A DNA stretch of 64,000 nt, taken from Hevea brasiliensis. Taxonomy: Eukaryota; Streptophyta; Magnoliopsida; Malpighiales; Euphorbiaceae. Shown piece by piece: positions 25,467-37,068 of this stretch. Positions within the stretch are counted from its first letter, which is position 1. Each line of letters starts with the position of its first letter. Position numbers and translations under genes: made by a program. The stretch lies in assembly GCF_030052815.1 (NCBI RefSeq), contig NC_079498.1, positions 78,974,992 through 79,038,991 on the forward strand, read 5' to 3'. The notes under the pieces were generated by a model. It did no database searches, was not told the DNA's origin, and was given only the letters and a program-made list of their open reading frames with translations.

Positions 25467-27746
25467 GGATACATCCATCGATACTGAACTGGGCCCGCTA
25501 TACGTGCTTCATAAGCCAAATGGATTGGAAGATGTTCCGTAGAGTCAAAGAAGCTTAGAGGAAAAACATGCTCAAGCTTACACAAAATAAAAGGAATATT
25601 TTTTTCCAGACGTCTCATATTTTCTTTTGTTATCATATTAGAAGTGAGATCTTTAAAGAAAAGACTTAATTCTGTCAATGACCACCACACATTTCCTAGA
25701 AGTAACTCTCGAAATGCTATGGGTATTAGTCGTTGCATAAAGACATGACAATCATGACTCTTCATGCTGAATAATTTAAGCTTGTTCATATCAACACATC
25801 TTCCCATGTTAGATATATCCATCTGGAAACCTCAATTCTTTCACCCACTTACACAACACTTCTTTTGCATTCTTGTCTAGAGTGTAAGGAGCTTTAGGAA
25901 ATTTCTTGGTATTTTCATTCTAATGTAACTGTAGACGGTGGCAAAATACTTTTAAATCTGCTCTAGACTTTGCATTGTCCTTCATTTTCCCCTGGACATT
26001 CATAACAGTATTGAAAATATCATCAAACACATTTTTTTCTATGTGCATTACATCAAGATTATGCCTAATGAGATTTATTTTCCAGTAAGGCAAGTCCCAA
26101 AATATACTTCTTTTCTTCCACCCACATCCGTAATTCTTAGAAATTCTAGCATTAACTCCTTCTGAATCAACTTCTGTAACTTTTTGGAGTCCCAAATCCT
26201 CTATCTCCTTAAATATTTGTTCACCCAACTGTTCCGTTGTTACTATCTTTTGTACTGTTTGACCCTTCCTAAACCACCTTTTATTCCTTCTAAATGGATG
26301 ATCTAGTGGTAAAAACTTCCGATGATTGTCAAACCATGAGGTCTTTCCACCACTAGTTAAAGTAAAAGCATCTGAGTCCTTCTTACAATAAGGATAAGCT
26401 AACTTCCTCGTTGTGCTCCAACCTGACAACATTGAGTATGCAGGAAAATCACTTATTGTCCACATTAATGCAACTCGCATATGAAAATTCTTCTTACTAG
26501 ATACATCATATGTTTGGACTCCCACCCCCCACAAATCTTTCAACTCATCAATAAGAGGTTATAAGAACACATTCAACTTCTGTTTAGGGTTTTTCGGGCC
26601 AGGCACAATCACAGATAAGAACATGTACTCATCCTTCATGCACATCCACGGTGGCAAGTTGTACGGCATAACTATCATAGGCCATGAAGAGTATTATTGG
26701 CCTGATTGCCCAAATGGTTGAAACCCATCAGTGCACAAACCTAATATGACATTTCTTGTTTCGCATGCAAAACTTTGATGCATCTGATCAAAATGCTTCC
26801 AAGCAGGAGAGTCTGAGCAATGAGACATGACACTATCTTCTCCATGCTCAACAAGCCACCTCATATACTTTGCTGTGGCATCGGATGCATACAACCTTTG
26901 TAGACGTGGAGTTAGAGGAAAGTAGTACATCTTCTTATAAGAGACATTTGTTTCTCGCCTGGAAGGTCCATGTCTTGATCTTTTGAATCGTGGGTGTCCA
27001 CAGAACTTATAATTATTCAATTCACTCTCTCCATGCCAATAAATCATGCAACCATTAATGCAGCAATCAATCTTTTCTATTGGTAAGCCCAATCCTCGCA
27101 TTAGTTTTTTCGTATTGTAGAAGCTATCTGTCATTATATTATCAGCTGGCATCAATTCTGATAGAAATTGACATAACTCATCATATAACCTTTCAAAAAA
27201 ATGGTGTTCTGCCTTTAGATTCAGAAGTCGAGCAATGGCAAGCAACTGTGAATGGCCGTAGGGATTTCCCAGCCATACTTCCTGCTCTGATGCTCTGAGC
27301 ATATCATAAAGATGTTGTGCTACTGCGGTTGGGTTCTCCTCGAAGTTCAGATCATAAGAAGGCCCAGCAATATCATAAACCATTGACTAAAATTCATTGT
27401 GAGATTGGGGCTCTTAAGTTTTAGGCTCAACATTTTGTATAAATACTTCTTCTTGAGAAACATTCTGTACGTTTTGATGTTGCACATAAGTTTCCCCATG
27501 GTTATACCAATGATAATAATTTTCTACAAAACAGTATGTCCCGAGATGTACTTTAACTGTAATCTCATCCAGAAAATTCCTATTCCGACACTTGCGATGA
27601 TTACATGGACATCTTATCTTTTCACCATCCATGTACTGTGGATGCCTTTTAGCAAACTCCACAAATTGCTCAACTCCAACTATAAACCTAGGATTTAAGA
27701 ACCCATTTTCCAATCTAGCATACATCCATTGTCGATCCGAATTCAT
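25467..27746 (-). pseudogene. TNP2-type CACTA transposase, N-terminal part
   Basis: On the minus strand the reading opens with MNSDRQWMYARL and a transposase-associated domain containing IRCPCNHRKCRN (about 27550-27746). The TNP2 (Transposase_21) core follows at about 25920-27100: YFPLTPRLQRLYAS, DSPAWKHFDQM, LGLCTDGFQPFG, YNLPPWMCMK, and HNLDVMHIEKNVFDDI. A DUF4218-type segment lies at 25471-25822 with MKSHDCHVFMQRLIPIAFREL. The protein catalyses cut-and-paste transposition at the CACTA ends. One frame runs from 27746 to 25920 with in-frame stops near 27413, 26692 and 26560, then a one-base shift near 25815-25900. The rest lies beyond element A, at 14714-16121. Confidence 0.92.
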
Positions 27747-29200
27747 ATTTAATGTCTCTGACAGATTGCTAATAATGACACTCGTATTAGCACTTATGTA
27801 ATGATACTAAAATCAATGTTTATCATTTCATTTAAAATTACTTATTAAATATATATAATTTCTCATTAAATATTTTAAAAATTAAAAAGTTCCTAAATTA
27901 GTAGCCTTAATTTTTCACAACTAATTTGAAAGGGTATGGCCCTAACCATTCGAAAATGCATTGTCTATACAACTACAAACGAACACTTTTACCATGTAAA
28001 TGTAGAAATTTCGGCAGCATCTCCCCTAGGTTCTCCAATTGCACGATATGAAAAATGTCCTATTCCATTTAAGATTATTAAATGAAATATCACATTTCTA
28101 TATATGCAATAAGAGAACATAATGAGATACTACTAAATTTCTACTTATGCATAAGTAAAGAAGCATCCATTTGCAGATATCGAATATAGACATTGCATTT
28201 CCAAACTGTCCTTAAGGACAATTCGGTAAAAGCTCACCCTCCAGTGAGCATATCACCGAACGGTAATCTATGGCTAAATGAAATTAGATTTACTTCAATT
28301 TTTTTTTACGTAATGTTAATATGTATGTTATATCATAGACATATATGAATATTTATCTAACAAAATTTTGACAGCATTTCAACTATTCCAGAACGTATAA
28401 AAACCTCTGCATTAGGCTAATTTTACATTCTTGAAATGGAAAAAAAAAAAAATACACTTCTAACACTTCCACCTTATACCACCCAAACTACAACACAATT
28501 CAAACAAACCCAATCACTTCAAATAAAGTTATTCATATCAATAGGAGCAATAAAGCCACTGTTGTAATAGGGATGCTCATCAATAATAGTTATGCATATA
28601 ATCATATCATCAATAATACCTTGATTGGCTACATTGTTGTCGCTGGTAGATATGCACGGATTCATCACCTACATCCCTAGCAACAATCCTAAAAATGAAA
28701 TCAATTTGAAGCTCGGATTAGGGATAGATCATTTCACAATTTAATATTCATAATATAGTGAAATTTACACAAATTAAAGATGATAAAAAAAGCTTATATT
28801 AAATTCATATTGTGCATATAAGAAAAAGGTAATAAATGAGTCATATTCAAGTTATTTCAAAGAAAATCACACACACACATATATATACACACACACATTT
28901 TATTAAATAATATAAATTTCATTCAAAAAAAATCAATTAAAATAAAATAAATTAAATCAAACACTAAGCATATAAAGGACAATAAAGATTCTTAATTAAG
29001 TTAGTTAAGAAAATATTTTTTTAGCAGTAATTTCAATAATAACATTAAATAAATTATAAACTATTAATAACACTTAAATTCGCAAAAGATTAAATATTTA
29101 AGAAGTCAGTTTAAACCCAAGCTATAGCAAAAGATTAAATAGATTTAGTTTACAAAATAAAGATATAATAATATTTTATTTTAATAATTATAACATTTAA

Positions 29201-29225
29201 TTATATATATATATATATATATATT
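29201..29225. repeat. (AT)n microsatellite
   Basis: An uninterrupted run of AT dinucleotides. A second, slightly imperfect run is at 29583-29621. Confidence 0.9.
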
Positions 29226-29582
29226 TATAATTTTAATAAATTAAATTATTTTTAAGTACTTTCTAATTAAACACTTAAATTATTCATAAGTTATTTTTAT
29301 TTAATTTTATTAAATAATTAATTTTTAATTCAAATTAAAAAATATATTTTAAATAAAAAATTAAAAATAAATAATTAAATCAAACGTCTTCTAACATAAA
29401 ATAAGCACGCGTGGGCCCTGATTCTGAAATTGCAAATGATTTATGATGGATTGGATTTGGATCCCATCCAGTCTTCTTAAGTGGGCCTATTAGATTATAA
29501 TTATAATTACATTATAATTAGTGTTGCAAGTTAGATTAATATATTAAGCATATAATCTCAATCATAGTATTAGTATGTGCAC

Positions 29583-29621
<39 letters not shown>

Positions 29622-30906
29622 ATCTCAACCATTCACATTCAACCATCAGACTAAAATTTAACATTTCATTCATGACCATCTAATACTTACTATTTTTTTT
29701 TTCCAATTAAGTATTTATAAAGCTAATAACCTTATAAAAGAATAACTTTATATATTAGCTAACTCAAACTTATCACTTAGTCTACCCAATTTCACTTGAT
29801 ATATATTATTTAACAGAAAGTTTAAATAGAATTCAAGTTTTTATTCTAAGAATCTCAACACAAATTAAATTAGCAAATTAATCTAATAATCAAAATATAT
29901 TTAACGAAAATCTGGCAACATCTTCCCTGTAACTGAGAGGTTTCCCTTGCTAAAAATTAATAGTTCACAATAGATATAAACATAGCCCATCAATAGGTGT
30001 CAGCCTATCGAATTTTTTTTTTTTTTCAATACCATCCTCCCTTTTTCAGGCGAGTGATGGACAACGTGTAAAAGGACAACGTGTATACATTTTTTATTAT
30101 TCACAATGGACTGGCAAATCTTAACATTTACAATAAAGTCACTGAATTAACAACTTAAGTTGAAGGAAATTCCATTTCTAACAGTGACACTGACCCCAAT
30201 TACCCAGCAAGTAAACCATACTAGGATAATAGATTTGCAAATTGGCATCATGAATTTGATATATCCAAAGAGGCTTACATCCAGCAATAAATGGTTCAAT
30301 AAAATTCAATCCTTTCAAAAGAAGAAGGAAAATTACATAATCGATCAATCAATTGGAACAGCTAATGATTTAAAAGTAAACCTATAAAGAAAATAAGTTA
30401 CTTGACAGTTTAGAACACCTATCAATCACTATTAGGGTCAAATTCCACCAAAATTTGTAGTAATCTATGTGCAAATAAAAAGTTAATGAAATTTTCCAAG
30501 ACAAATTTCTTTCCGTAATCTAAAATGCCAGTTAGCAAATTACTAAAGGGTCAAAATTTGAACTGCATATTCAATAATGCGCTTCCAGAAGAAGACAAGA
30601 AACCCATAAATCAGCATCCCATAACTGGACCATAAAAACAAACTAAGATCCATAATCACCCAAATATTCCAAAACCAAGACCGCCCAATTCCAAACATCA
30701 ACCAATCAGCTGGTTCAATTTTCTCATCATAAATTTCCCACAGGCAGACGATACCCATTAGAAAAAATGAAAAAAATAGAAGGATATAAAGGCAAATCAA
30801 TCCACCAAAACAAACAAATCCCACAATTCTCCTGCGATAATTCCCTCCAACAAAATTCCAACTCCAAAAAAAAAAGAAAAAAAAAATCTGCGGCCCAAAT
30901 TTACGA

Positions 30907-30931
30907 TAATAATAATAATAATAATAATAAT
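30907..30931. repeat. (AAT)n microsatellite
   Basis: About eight AAT units (TTA on the coding strand), beginning directly after the putative splice donor. Confidence 0.9.
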
Positions 30932-30939
30932 CTTACCTG
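30932..30939 (-). other. Putative 5' splice site of the leader intron
   Basis: The minus strand reads CAG|GTAAGA, a strong plant donor. It lies about 150 bases downstream of the TATA-like box, after a pyrimidine-rich leader. Confidence 0.55.
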
Positions 30940-31076
30940 AGGAAAAACAAAGACCCAAATGGCGAAATGGGAAGCTGTATCCTTGATTTGATGAGATGAA
31001 AACCCAAAAAAAAAAACCCTTTACAAGTCAAAGAAAGCAAATGAGAAAAAGCATAGAGAAGAGTGTCAAAGAGAGA

Positions 31077-31088
31077 TTTTTATATAAG
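31077..31088 (-). promoter_or_regulatory. TATA-like box of the CACTA transposase gene
   Basis: The minus strand reads CTTATATAAAAA. It is followed by a TCTCTCTTTG-rich leader typical of plant 5' untranslated regions, then by the splice donor at 30932-30939. It is about 0.9 kb inside the right end of the transposon, the end from which En/Spm genes are transcribed. Confidence 0.6.
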
Positions 31089-31202
31089 AGAGGCGAAAGG
31101 AATGTTGGAAACGAAGAGAAGAAAGAGAGAGTGAATGAAGAATGGAGCCCAATGAACACTGGTCAAACCTACCAAAACCCGGATTTAATTTTAACCCATT
31201 AA

Positions 31203-31564
31203 TTTATTATTTTTTCTTGTCTTCGAACCCACACAAGTGCATTTCTCATTCCTTTTTCTCTTTTTTGCCCCCTATTTTCATCCCTTTGCCACTCACGTTG
31301 CTACCCCATTTTCTCGTTTAACATTTATTTTCTAAATAATTTTTAATTATTAATTCTAGTCCGAAAATTAATTTTGAAAAAAGTTTGAATACCCATATAA
31401 TCAAACAAGAAGGGCTTATATATATATAATTTTAATCAATATTTGAAATAAAAAAATTTTAATTATTTTTTATTTTTATCATTTATTAATAAATTATAAA
31501 AACTATAAAATTATATAATTTTTTATATTCATTTTGTAATTGTTATGATATTATGGATAACAAA
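31203..31564. other. AT-rich spacer in the CACTA
   Basis: The stretch between the promoter and the right subterminal repeats. I see no gene or repeat in it beyond high AT content. Confidence 0.5.
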
Positions 31565-32019
31565 AATTCATTATATTAAATTTGTGACAAAATAATTTAT
31601 GCCGTCACAAATTTATGACGGAACAGATTTTCTATCACAATTTTTTTACGAACAATCATTTTCCGTCGCGAATTTGTGAAGAAAAATCTCATCCGTAAAA
31701 AATTTATGATGAATTAACCTATCCGTCACAAATTTGTGACGGCATAAAATATTCTGTCACAAATTTTTTATGGCAACTTTTCTCCGTCACAAATTAGTGA
31801 CAGATAAATTTATCTATCACAAATTAGTGACGGATTAGAGACAGAATAGTTCGTCCGTCAATAATTAAAATATTAAAAAAATATCTAAAAAATTTATGAT
31901 GGATATTTCATCACAAATTCATCTACTATTGAAATCTGTCAAAATTTCGTCTCTAATTTGTGATGGAATATTTCCGTCACAAAAAATTTGTCACAAAAAT
32001 TTATTTTTCTTGTAGTCTC
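31565..32019. repeat. CACTA right subterminal and terminal repeats
   Basis: A dense cluster of ccgtcacaaatttgtgacgg-type units, mirroring the left end, runs up to tttatttttcttgtagt, the inverted copy of the CACTA terminus. The last three bases before the CAT duplication are ctc rather than the expected g. Confidence 0.9.
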
Positions 32020-33131
32020 CATGCGCTGAAGGTAGGCAAAGATGGGGTCTATCGGTGGTGGAGTGTAGGGAGGCACTCGAGCTGGGGACTCATGGTGGAG
32101 TGGTTCTTGGGCTTCTTCTTGTGGCTGTGATGGTTCTCTAGGTTCTGCTTGTGCTTCGTTTGTCCTGAGGATGACATTCCCTTTGGCATCTATCAGGTAG
32201 CATGTGTTGTTAACCTTCTTGCATATCCCTATGGATATGCAGATGGTCTGGTCAATCCTGGAGGTGCCCGGGATGGAGCGCAGCCTATGATGACCTAGAA
32301 CGGATCCGAAGTGGAGCGTGATGGCTGTGATGAGGCCCCCAAGAAGAATCCTGTGCTACAATGCTGCCCAGTGATCATATACCAGAGGAAGAAGAGCTCA
32401 TTGGCATTCACCATGCCTAGGCTGTCACCGCAGCCCATGATGGTGTGGGCGGCTAGCCGGTGCATGTACCTCAAAGCAGGACTGGTGATGTCGGAAGATT
32501 TGGACTTGCTGGAGTTATAAAAGTTGGTGTTCGGGGCTATGAAACGCTAGAAGTCAACACTGTTATAGACCATCCAATTTTGCGGAATCTCTTAGAATCC
32601 ATTACTGTCAAAACCAAACACCACATTAAACTCTTTCATGTTCATAACTCGATCAATGCCAAAAAGCTGGAATTCGATCCTCCCCCTGTCTTCCCAGTCT
32701 GTGGGCCATAGTGTGGCCTTGAAACTGCCAAGGAATTCCAAAGTGGTGTCCTTGTAGGCCTGAAACTGAAGTTAAGCGAATCTGGTCCACCCAATACCGT
32801 CAAGTAGCCCATCAATCTCGTCTTGCAGCCCTATCTGCTCCAGCAGCCCGAAGTCTATATACTTTGTGGAGATTATTCTTCGATTATTAAGCCGAGCACA
32901 TAGATCTCTGTTGGCGTTATTGTGGAATCCCCAAGTAATGGAGAACTCGAGTTGTGGTGATTGTGGAGGTTACTGTTGAGGTGTTGGTTGTGGTTGGGGT
33001 TGTGGTTGGGGTGGATGAGTTTGCCTTGTTCGTGGGCGTTGGGGCGATGGCTGTGGAGGAGAAGGTGAGGAGTCACATTTTTGCTCGGAGGAGGAGCCCT
33101 TTCGTCTAGCGAGTCTCTTTGCGAGTGCCAT
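32020..33131 (-). pseudogene. Athila-like third ORF (putative plant transposon protein)
   Basis: It starts at the ATG at 33131 with a basic N terminus (MALAKRLARRKGSSSE), then a Pro/Gln-rich stretch. A conserved region follows with TTLEFLGSF, RIEFQLFGID and, further on, SPALRYMHRLAAHTIMG and ANELFFLWYM. These phrases match the poorly characterised proteins encoded next to pol in Athila-like elements and annotated as ATHILA ORF-1 or 'putative plant transposon protein'; the function is unknown. The frame has several stops (near 32976, 32775 and 32605) and at least one shift. The CACTA is inserted near its 3' end; the last codons are at 8331-8435. Confidence 0.75.
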
Positions 33132-33309
33132 TGGAGTTTTTGGAGAGAGAAGAGCTAGGACTTTATGAGGGAAAAAAGGGAATTGAGGGGTTTTTAAAGG
33201 GACGAAAGCTTAGAGAGGAAGAGTTTCTGAATGGGGGGAAGTTTAATGGGAGTTATATGGATTTAAAAGGTCATTGTGACCCTTCGTTTCGCGCATTTTG
33301 TGCCCCAAG

Positions 33310-33770
33310 TATCGCGTCTGTGACATGATACACAGGGTGTGTACCACTACACGGGTCCCGACCATCGGACTCGTGTAATTTTCTGCCTAGAACGTCCCTT
33401 TTCTGCCAAGTTACATAGCTCGTGTAAATTTATTTCGGGACCTGTGTAACATCTTACCGCCAAGTTATTTCCACTAGCTTGTTACACGGGCTGTGTAAAC
33501 GGGAGTCGTGACCCGTGTAACTTCCTGTCTGAAAACAGCAATGCTAGCTAAGTTACACAGCCCTTGTAAATGCGACATAGGACCCGTGTAACTTTCTATT
33601 TCCCTCAAACTTAGAGCTTCTCTCACCATTGTCGAAGCACGGCCCATGTAACTTTACATGGGGTCGGCCCGTGTAAGCTTCTAGAGCTTGTGCAGGTGTG
33701 GTTCCGGGGTTCCAAAAGATTACATGGGGCGTGTAATGTTTATACACGACCCGTGTAATTATCTAACTCT
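33310..33770. repeat. Palindromic acacgggccgtgtaa repeats
   Basis: About six degenerate units, spaced roughly 60-80 bp apart, contain paired half-sites such as ttacacgggctgtgtaa and gacccgtgtaac. The same motif is clustered in both Athila LTRs (about 6225-6540 and 40700-41035). No ORF runs through them. Confidence 0.8.
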
Positions 33771-33779
33771 CCAATTTTT

Positions 33780-34084
33780 TCTGTATTAGAACTTTATGCT
33801 GTCACTATGAATGAAATGGATGTAAAAGTTAATAATAAAGCTACTTCTCCAGTTTTATACAATCTTCTCTTGTGTGGTTTTGATTCGATGTCTCCTTTCC
33901 ATTATTGCAGAATTGAGACTTGGGGTGCCTATGAAATAAAGCATGAACAAACATAAGATAAAAATAAGAGTTAGGATAAAGGAAATTATATAAAAGAAAA
34001 TAAAAATAAAAATAAAAATATAAATTTTGGGTTGCCTCCTAAGGAGCGCTTGTTTATAGTCTTTAGCTGGACTGTTCCCTCATT
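33780..34084 (-). other. Region between integrase and third ORF
   Basis: No gene. It contains the phrase ttgcctcctaaggagcgctt at about 34033-34052, which recurs in Athila-type elements just after pol. The rest is AT-rich with short aaaat runs near 33990-34020. Confidence 0.6.
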
Positions 34085-35530
34085 ATTCACGGTCTGTCTG
34101 GAGGATGATCGAAGGTGCATTTGGCTCCCTTCTCTATGGGTTCTCCAGGGAAGTATGGCTTCAGCCTTTGCCCATTCACTTTGAATGTTCCTGAGGTTTC
34201 ACTCCAAATCTCTACAGCTTCATGCAAGAAGACTTGTATAACCTTAAAGGGCCCGGACCATCTTGATTTCAGCTTTCCTAGAAAAAGTTTTAACCTAGAG
34301 TTGAAGAGCAGGATAGGGTCTCCCTCTTTTATTTCTTTTCTTGCTATGCATCTGTCATGCCATCTTTTGGTTTTGTCCTTGAAGATTTTGGCATTCTCAT
34401 ACGCATCCTATCGGATTTCTTCCAACTCATTGAATTGTAGGAGTTTTTTTTCACCAGCAGCTTTGAGGTCAAAATTCATGGTCTGAATCGCCTAGTAAGC
34501 TTTGCGTTCAAGCTCAACAGGGAGGTGGCATGATTTTCCTTAAACCAGTCGAAAGGGTGTGGTTCCAATTGGAGTTTTATATGCAGTGCGGTATGCCCAC
34601 AATGCATCATCTAACTTCAAGGACCAATCCTTCCTTGAGCGGTTTGCTATTTTCTCTAGAATTTGCATTAGTTCCCTTTTTGAAATTTCTACTTGGCCAC
34701 TGGTTTGAGGATGATAAGGTGTGGCCACCTTGTGAGTCACTCCATACTTCTTCAATACTATTTCAAATTGTTGGTTGCAGAAGTGACTTCCTCCATTGCT
34801 GATTATTGCTCGTGGTGTGCCAAATCTTGTGAAGATGTTCTTCTTAAGAACTTTGTGACCACTCTAGCATCGTTGGTTGGCGTGGCTATTGCTTCTACCC
34901 ATTTTGACACATAATCAACACCAACCAAAATATACTCATTTCCAAAGGAAGAGGGGAATGGGCCCATGAAGTCTATCCCCCATACATCAAATAGCTCTAC
35001 CTCAAGTATACCACGCAATGGCATTTCGTTCATTCTGGAAATGTTACCTGTTCTTTGGTATTGATCACAAGCTAGCACAAAGGATCTCACATCCTTAAAC
35101 AGATTAGGCCAATAAAACCCAGCTTGCAAAATTTTACCTGCTATTTTTGTGGTGCCAAAGTGTCCTCCATATAGTGATGAATGGCAGTGTTGGAGAATGC
35201 TCTCCATATCCTCCTCCGGTATGCATCGTCTTATTAGTCCGTCATTGCATCTCTTGTATAGCAGAGGTTCCTCCCATGTGTAGTATCGCACATCATGCAG
35301 AAATTTATTCCTTTACTGGTAAGACATGTTTGGTAGCAAAACCTTACATACAAGAAAATTCACAAAGTCAGCATACAATGGAGCTTAGGATAAGGCTAAT
35401 AGGTATTCATCTGGGAATGAGTCATCTATTAGCAATTCTTCAGCTTCTTCTAAGTCTTCATGTCACAGTCTTGATAGATGATCGGCTACCACATTCTCGA
35501 TCCCCTTCTTTTCCTTGATTTCAAGGTCAA
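34085..35530 (-). pseudogene. Integrase of the Athila-like element
   Basis: The zinc-binding region reads [11 protein letters not shown] and GFYWPNL. The following CDQY replaces the usual C-x2-C pair, so one zinc ligand is missing. The catalytic core shows [10 protein letters not shown] (first Asp) and [11 protein letters not shown] frameshift follows near 34840, then SNGG stands where SDGG is usual (second Asp lost, at about 34790), then [15 protein letters not shown] with the catalytic Glu. A C-terminal part with WHDRCIARK and [14 protein letters not shown] follows, in the same orientation, to about 34085. It would normally insert the DNA copy into the genome; as it stands it is inactive. 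Confidence 0.88.
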
Positions 35531-35549
35531 ATTCCTAAAGTAGTAAGAT

Positions 35550-36017
35550 CTATCGAATCAATCTTGGCTTCGCTTCCTTTTTATTCAAAATGTATCTGAT
35601 GGAAGCATGGTCTGCGTATACAATGACTTTTAATCCAAGAAGATAGGATCTGAATTTATCAATTACAAACACTACTGTTAGGAATTCCTTTTCTGTGGTA
35701 GTGTAGTTGATTTGCGCGTCGTCAAGTGTTTTACTGGCATAGTAAATGGCATGGAGTTTTCTGTCTTTCCTTTGTCCAAGTACTGCTCCCACAGCATAAT
35801 CACTTGCATTGCACATGATTTCGAATGGTGGCTCCCAATCAGGTAGTTGCATAATAGGTGTTAAGATCAAGGCCTCTTTTATCCTGTTGAAAGAAGCAAG
35901 GCAATTTTCATCAAAATCAAAGGAAATATCTTGACTTAATAAATTTGTCAATGGCTTAGCTATTTTGGAAAAATCTTTGATGAATCTTTTATAAAAGCCT
36001 ACATGTCCCAAAAAGCT
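35550..36017 (-). pseudogene. RNase H of the Athila-like element
   Basis: It contains [17 protein letters not shown] (connection after RT), then [36 protein letters not shown] and [11 protein letters not shown]. The residue before Ala-Ser is Asn where the family has catalytic Asp. A stop separates it from RT at about 36015-36017 and another ends it. The role is removal of the RNA strand during reverse transcription. Confidence 0.88.
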
Positions 36018-37068
36018 TCACACTTCCTTGACTAATGTTGATGGTGACATTTTTTCGATGATCTCAACTTTCGCCTTGTCAACTTTAATCCCTTTTTCTG
36101 ATATCAGATGACCAAGAACTATGCCTTCTCTTAACATGAAGTGGCATTTTTCCCAATTTAGGATCAGGTTTGATTCTTTATATCTTTGCAACACTTTGGA
36201 TAAGTTAGCTAAATAATCATCAAAAGTAGTTCCATAGACAGAAAAATCATCCATAAAAACTTCCATGATATTTTCAATATATTCGAAAAAAAATAGCCAT
36301 CATGCATCTTTGAAAGGTAGCAGGGGCATTACAAAGATCAAAAGTCATTCTTCTATATGCAAAGGTTCTATAAGGGCAAGTGAATGTGGTCTTTTCTTAG
36401 TCTTCTGGGTGAATAAGAAATTGAAAGAATCTTGAGTACCCATCTAGATAACAAAAGTAGGAGTGTTTTACTAGCCTTTTTAGCATTTGGTCGATGAAAG
36501 GGAGGGGAAAATGGTCTTTTCTGGTGGTACTATTCAATTTCCTATAATCTATGCACATGCGCCAACCAGTGACTACCCTAGTCAGGATCAGTTCATTATT
36601 TTCATTTTGGATGACAGTTGTCCCGCCTTTCTTAAGCACTATGTGTACTGGACTAACCCATTTACTATCAAAAATTGGATATATAATACCTGCATCTAAT
36701 AGTTTCAAAATTTCTTTCTTAACTACTTCTTTCGTGTTTGGGTTAAGCATTCTTTGGTGTTCAATAGTGGGTTTACTATTTTTCTCCATAGGTATCCTAT
36801 GCATGCAAATCGAGGGATTAATTCCTTTCAAGTCCTCCATTTTATACCCTATAGCCTTGCTATGGGTCCTAAGTACTCTTAACAATTTTCCCTCTTCTAT
36901 ATTAGACAGGCTAGCATTAATTATAAAAGGATATTTAGAGTTTGAGTCCAAAAATGCATACCTTAGTGAGGAGGAGAGAGGTTTAAGTTCTACCTGTTCA
37001 GTGTTATTCTCTGGCTTGCTTTCAGGTTGTTCCTCCTTTAAATCCTTCACCTCGAAAGCTTGAGCCAA
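36018..37068 (-). pseudogene. Reverse transcriptase of the Athila-like element
   Basis: The motifs in order are LLDAGIIYPI, WVSPVHIVLKKGG, TGWRMCIDYRKLN, KDHFPLPFIDQML, FCYLDGYSRF, and the catalytic box VFMDDFSVYG, with FMDD as is usual in Athila. The frame is broken by a TAA at 36397-36399 (a Gln codon is expected). It is broken again by an extra base in a run of eight A's at 36286-36293 on the plus strand. Upstream it joins the protease in the same frame. A linker rich in Glu/Lys precedes it. Confidence 0.9.

Larger units (their letters stand above)
27747..30931 (-). other. Leader or first-intron region of the CACTA transposase gene
   Basis: This lies between the start codon and a good splice donor at 30932-30939. 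It is AT-rich, with (AT)n runs near 29201-29225 and 29583-29620, a (TTA)n run at 30907-30931, and repeated short phrases such as aaatttcggcagcatctccc near 28006. A CAG acceptor-like site stands about 12 bases before the transposase ATG. A 93-codon hydrophobic ORF at 30543-30824 lies inside; its TTTG-rich composition looks like a plant intron, so I do not call it a gene. Confidence 0.5.
8436..32019 (-). mobile_element. CACTA (En/Spm) DNA transposon, with nested inserts
   Basis: The left end is cactataagaaaaaat and the right end, read from outside, is actacaagaaaaataa: the CACTA terminal inverted repeat. Both ends are followed by clusters of cgtcacaaatttgtgacgga subterminal repeats. Inside, on the minus strand, are a TNP2-type transposase and a second gene of the plant Ptta/En/Spm type. 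The target duplication is CAT at 8433-8435 and 32020-32022, the 3-bp size normal for the superfamily. At the right end three bases (ctc) stand where the terminal G is expected, so that terminus is damaged. Without solo LTR S2 and element A the transposon is about 10.8 kb. Stops and a frameshift in the transposase make it non-autonomous now. Confidence 0.94.

Noticed and set aside
25373..25470. Extension of the transposase ORF through 25373
   Set aside because: That part of the reading comes from the LTR of element A; the transposase coding sequence stops at the insertion point.
30543..30824. A 93-codon hydrophobic membrane protein gene
   Set aside because: It lies in an intron-like, TTTG-rich region of the transposase leader; no family is recognisable and codon use does not support it.
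32311..32711. Plus-strand genes at 32311-32520 and 32460-32711
   Set aside because: They are opposite the Athila-like third ORF, whose conserved phrases are on the minus strand.
34115..36699. Plus-strand ORFs over pol (34115-34486, 34530-34802, 35147-35518, 36551-37063)
   Set aside because: They are antisense shadows of the integrase and RT reading frames.
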